Assembly (NCBI RefSeq): GCF_024498355.1
Contig: NZ_CP101833.1
Location: 2,089,001-2,153,000 of the forward strand
Reading direction: 5' to 3'
Source: Bacillus pumilus
GTDB lineage: Bacteria; Bacillota; Bacilli; Bacillales; Bacillaceae
DNA: 64,000 bases
This document shows, piece by piece, positions 62,913-64,000 of this stretch. The notes under the pieces are model-generated. The model had not been told where the DNA came from and ran no database searches. It saw only the letters and a program-made list of their open reading frames with translations. Position numbers and translations under genes: made by a program. The stretch's first letter is position 1. Every line of letters starts with the position of its first letter.

Positions 62913-64000
62913 TTAGCGACGACTTAAAATATGTTGACCATTTTGCAAGAATTGACTTCTTGATTTGCGCATTCTTTCAATTCGCTCTTCAGCCAATCGG
63001 TCTGCCGCTTTATAGGTTGGAATGGCATCACGGTTTGAAATTTCAATGACACGCTCAATATTTTGGTAAATGCCTTCGACTTTTTTCATTGCACGATCAG
63101 CATTATAACCGTAAAGCTCATCAGCAACGTTAATCACACCACCTGCATTGATGACATAATCAGGTGCATACACAATGCCCATTTCATGAATAAGATCCCC
63201 GTGATGAGTTTCTCTTAGCTGATTATTCGCTGCACCTGCAATGACTTTTGCCTTTAGTTTAGGAATCGTCATATCGTTAATGGTTGCACCTAGTGCACAC
63301 GGCGCATAAATATCACATGCTTGATCATAAATATCGTCAGGGTCTACAGCTTTTGCACCGAAGTCTTCTACCGCTCGCTGAACAGAGTCTTTGTTGATAT
63401 CTGTCACAATCAGCTGTGCGCCTTCTTCATGTAGATGTTTACACAGATTGTAGGCCACATTTCCAACACCTTGGACGGCAATCGTTTTTCCTTCTAATGA
63501 ATCCGTCCCGAAAGCAGCTTTAGCAGCTGCTTTCATCCCTTTATATACACCATAAGCTGTGACAGGAGATGGGTTCCCGGAAGAACCAAACGCAGGAGAG
63601 ATGCCTGTAACAAAGTCTGTTTCTTCATGGATAAGATCCATATCTTCAACAGTTGTTCCGACATCTTCAGCTGTGATATAGCGGCCATTCAGCCCTTGAA
63701 TGTAACGTCCAAACGCACGGAACATTTCTTCATTCTTGTCTTTTCTCGGATCACCGATGATGACTGTTTTCCCGCCGCCAAGATTAAGCCCTGCTGCCGC
63801 ATTTTTATAAGTCATCCCTCTTGCTAGACGCAAAGCATCTTCGATGGCTGCTTCTTCGTTTTCATACGTCCACATTCTCGTTCCGCCTAGTGCCGGCCCA
63901 AGTGTTGTATCATGAATCGCAATAATGGCCTTTAAGCCCGACTGCTCATCCTGACAAAATACAAGCTGTTCATAATCGTATCGTTCCATATATTTAAAAA
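62913..64000 (-). CDS. bcd: leucine dehydrogenase, 5' end outside window
   Basis: Deaminates Leu, Val and Ile to keto acids, feeding the Bkd complex. Motifs: LGGTRMW, the catalytic-Lys region [11 protein letters not shown], and [18 protein letters not shown] for NAD. An ATG at 63989 exists, but the frame stays open to the edge as F-K-Y-M-E-R-Y-D-Y, which matches the B. subtilis start MELFKYMEKYDY, so the true start is probably a few codons beyond the window. No ribosome site is seen before 63989. Confidence 0.94.
   Translation of the reverse strand, partial: FKYMERYDYEQLVFCQDEQSGLKAIIAIHDTTLGPALGGTRMWTYENEEAAIEDALRLARGMTYKNAAAGLNLGGGKTVIIGDPRKDKNEEMFRAFGRYIQGLNGRYITAEDVGTTVEDMDLIHEETDFVTGISPAFGSSGNPSPVTAYGVYKGMKAAAKAAFGTDSLEGKTIAVQGVGNVAYNLCKHLHEEGAQLIVTDINKDSVQRAVEDFGAKAVDPDDIYDQACDIYAPCALGATINDMTIPKLKAKVIAGAANNQLRETHHGDLIHEMGIVYAPDYVINAGGVINVADELYGYNADRAMKKVEGIYQNIERVIEISNRDAIPTYKAADRLAEERIERMRKSRSQFLQNGQHILSRR

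Overview
The window reads as chromosomal DNA of a Bacillus of the B. pumilus group (B. pumilus / B. safensis). Nearly every gene has a recognisable B. subtilis counterpart, and the order follows the B. subtilis spoIIA-to-bkd segment (spoIIAB, spoIIAA, dacF, pupG, drm, xerD, fur, spoIIM, brfA, nudF, yqk/yqj genes, polY2, coaA, proI, namA, rnz, zwf, gndA, polY1, yqjG, yqjE-D-C, artPQM, brxB, bmrU, bkd). The cyanide dihydratase gene cynD, the endonuclease Q gene and a Phr-type pheromone cassette point to the pumilus group. No rRNA, tRNA, CRISPR array, prophage or insertion sequence was seen.

Layout. 1-6800: sporulation sigma-factor control (spoIIA operon, cut by the left edge), dacF, nucleoside catabolism (drm-pupG), xerD, the iron regulator fur and spoIIM. 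6800-12100: a secreted subtilisin not found at this place in B. subtilis, the ribosome-rescue gene brfA with a terminator inside its coding sequence, a nudF-EndoQ-acetyltransferase operon, an aldo/keto reductase and a dispersed-repeat-like element. 12100-20400: a hydrolase, a Rap-Phr quorum cassette with an upstream ComA-type box, yqkC-yqkB, a secreted expansin, acetyltransferases and an SOS-type polY2 operon. 20400-35800: transporter, coaA, CoA-disulfide-reductase-like enzyme, proI behind a proline T-box, namA, an aspartate aminotransferase, rnz and zwf. 35800-42100: a gmuBACDR-like glucomannan or beta-glucoside PTS operon and the glcU-gdh pair, placed between zwf and gndA. 42100-51000: gndA, polY1, cynD, the mifM-yqjG membrane-insertase sensor unit, and an acyl-CoA carboxylase subunit/epimerase/peptidase operon. 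51000-64000: L,D-transpeptidase, yqjA, the artPQM arginine ABC transporter, brxB, a lipid kinase, and the branched-chain keto-acid degradation operon (bcd-buk-lpdV-bkdAA-bkdAB-bkdB), with bcd cut by the right edge.

How the parts work together. zwf, gndA, glcU-gdh and the gmu operon form a block for glucose and beta-glucoside entry into the pentose phosphate route. spoIIA, dacF, spoIIM and gdh are sporulation genes. bkd makes branched acyl-CoA precursors from Leu, Ile and Val. Four translation- or RNA-based controls are visible: a T-box before proI, MifM arrest before yqjG, an intragenic terminator in brfA, and a possible SD-hiding hairpin before the L,D-transpeptidase. All functions are assigned by reading the protein sequences and by recollection of families; no database search was run.
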